6,291 bases of DNA, taken from assembly GCA_023268425.1 (NCBI GenBank), contig JALRFN010000367.1, forward strand, positions 1 through 6,291, in the 5' to 3' direction. Numbering within the stretch: position 1 is the first letter of the stretch; every line of letters starts with the position of its first letter. Under the pieces are notes generated by a model, which worked only from the letters and a program-made list of their open reading frames with translations, made no database searches and was not told the origin of the DNA. Made by a program: the position numbers and the translations under genes. Source of the stretch: Burkholderiaceae bacterium (GTDB lineage Bacteria; Pseudomonadota; Gammaproteobacteria; Burkholderiales; Burkholderiaceae_C). Shown here in pieces: positions 5,690 through 6,291 of this stretch.

Positions 5690-6274
5690 ATGCGCCTCGC
5701 CGCCTTGTTGACCACGCTTGTTTTCAGTCTGCTGCTGGGCGCCTGCAGCAGCGTGCGCCTGGTCGACACCGAGGTGCGCTCTTTCGCCGGGCCAACGACT
5801 GAGAAGAGCCCCCAGCACTACCAAGTGGAGCGCTTGCCATCGCAACAAACCAAGGCTTTTGATGCCATTGCGCAAAGCGTTGAGCAAGCACTCGCCGTTC
5901 ATGGCCTGAAGGCGGTTGCCAGTGGCGCCGCCTTGAGCCTGCAAATCGAATACAGCGAACGCCAGCAAGACCACGCGCCCTGGGAGACCCCGCGCTCGCC
6001 GTTTTGGGGCAGTTTTTGGTTGGGTAACAGCGGGCGGGGCCTCAACCTGGGCCTTCAATTCCCACCCACGCCGCGGCCTTGGTTTGAACGCGAATTGCAT
6101 CTGGTGCTGCGGCGCCTCAGTGACCGCGCCGTGGTGTTTGAAACCCGCGCCCGACACGACGGCATTTGGTCAGACACTGCAGCCGTGTTGCCTGCCATGT
6201 TGGAGGCCGCCTTGCGCGACTACCCCAAGGGGCACCCTGAGGCACAGACCATTCACATCGACATCCCCCGCTGA
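5690..6274 (+). CDS. DUF4136-type outer-membrane lipoprotein
   Basis: This is a 194-residue envelope protein of unknown function. The N-terminus is a clear type II signal peptide: Arg2, a hydrophobic core (about 3-16) and the lipobox LGAC, with lipidated Cys19. Serines at positions +2 and +3 predict sorting to the outer membrane by the Lol system. The mature part begins with a strand region (VRLVDTEVRSF) and a QVERLPSQQ segment, followed by an FDAIAQSVEQAL helix and a stretch rich in Trp, Pro and Gly (about 117-152). It ends with a strand-helix unit (VVFETRARHDG, then MLEAAL). This order resembles DUF4136 lipoproteins of Burkholderiales; I make the assignment from overall pattern and am moderately sure. 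I use the ATG at 5690 because it gives the signal peptide directly; an upstream in-frame ATG at 5582 would bury it. It lies 7 bases after ttcA, likely in the same operon, with only a weak GAG ribosome site. Confidence 0.82.
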   Translation: MRLAALLTTLVFSLLLGACSSVRLVDTEVRSFAGPTTEKSPQHYQVERLPSQQTKAFDAIAQSVEQALAVHGLKAVASGAALSLQIEYSERQQDHAPWETPRSPFWGSFWLGNSGRGLNLGLQFPPTPRPWFERELHLVLRRLSDRAVVFETRARHDGIWSDTAAVLPAMLEAALRDYPKGHPEAQTIHIDIPR

Positions 6275-6283
6275 GGCAAGCCC

Positions 6284-6291
6284 ATGCAAGT
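6284..6291 (+). CDS. Start of a further gene, cut by the window edge
   Basis: An ATG at 6284 is preceded by GAGG (6273-6276) with a 7-base spacer. The GAGG overlaps the stop codon of the lipoprotein gene, the same arrangement as between the methyltransferase and DUF2905 genes. Only the first two codons (Met-Gln) and part of a third are present, so no product can be named. Confidence 0.45.

Noticed and set aside
1..6291. Mobile element, phage, CRISPR, toxin-antitoxin or defence system
   Set aside because: No transposase, integrase, direct-repeat array, small coupled gene pair of that type or defence domain is visible. Gene content and composition look uniformly chromosomal.

Overview
This GC-rich window looks like a chromosomal segment from a betaproteobacterium of the order Burkholderiales, probably Comamonadaceae-like. 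I base this on the protein style, the composition, and the gene order (MidA-type methyltransferase, divergent pteridine-reductase-like SDR, folB, ttcA, DUF4136 lipoprotein). That taxonomic call rests on remembered gene neighbourhoods, not a search. I see no insertion sequence, phage gene, CRISPR array, tRNA or rRNA. The window is housekeeping in character, and I did not find a convincing new multi-gene system.

Left half, all minus strand, read right to left from about 3606. A MidA/NDUFAF7-type SAM-dependent methyltransferase is followed 9 bases later by a 68-residue DUF2905-like membrane protein. Then come thioredoxin 2 (trxC, with its N-terminal zinc-ribbon cysteines) and a 12-helix MATE-family exporter. 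A candidate promoter sits in the 65-base gap before trxC. A perfect 8-bp hairpin covers the trxC stop codon, and 164 bases separate trxC from the MATE gene. Bases 1-209 hold no gene I can support, only two small inverted repeats.

Right half, all plus strand, from 3605. A FolM/PTR1-like pteridine reductase (SDR fold with an Asp-Tyr-Lys catalytic set) is followed by folB (dihydroneopterin aldolase), ttcA (tRNA C32 2-thiolation) and a DUF4136-type lipoprotein. The probable first codons of one more gene lie at the right edge. Junctions are +6 bases, a 7-base overlap, +7 and +9 bases, so this reads as one operon joining pterin/folate metabolism, tRNA thiolation and an envelope protein.

The two halves meet head to head at 3604-3607, where a single CATG palindrome supplies both start codons. 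There is no intergenic space at all: each gene's upstream control region must lie inside the coding sequence of the other. This is the most distinctive architectural feature of the window.
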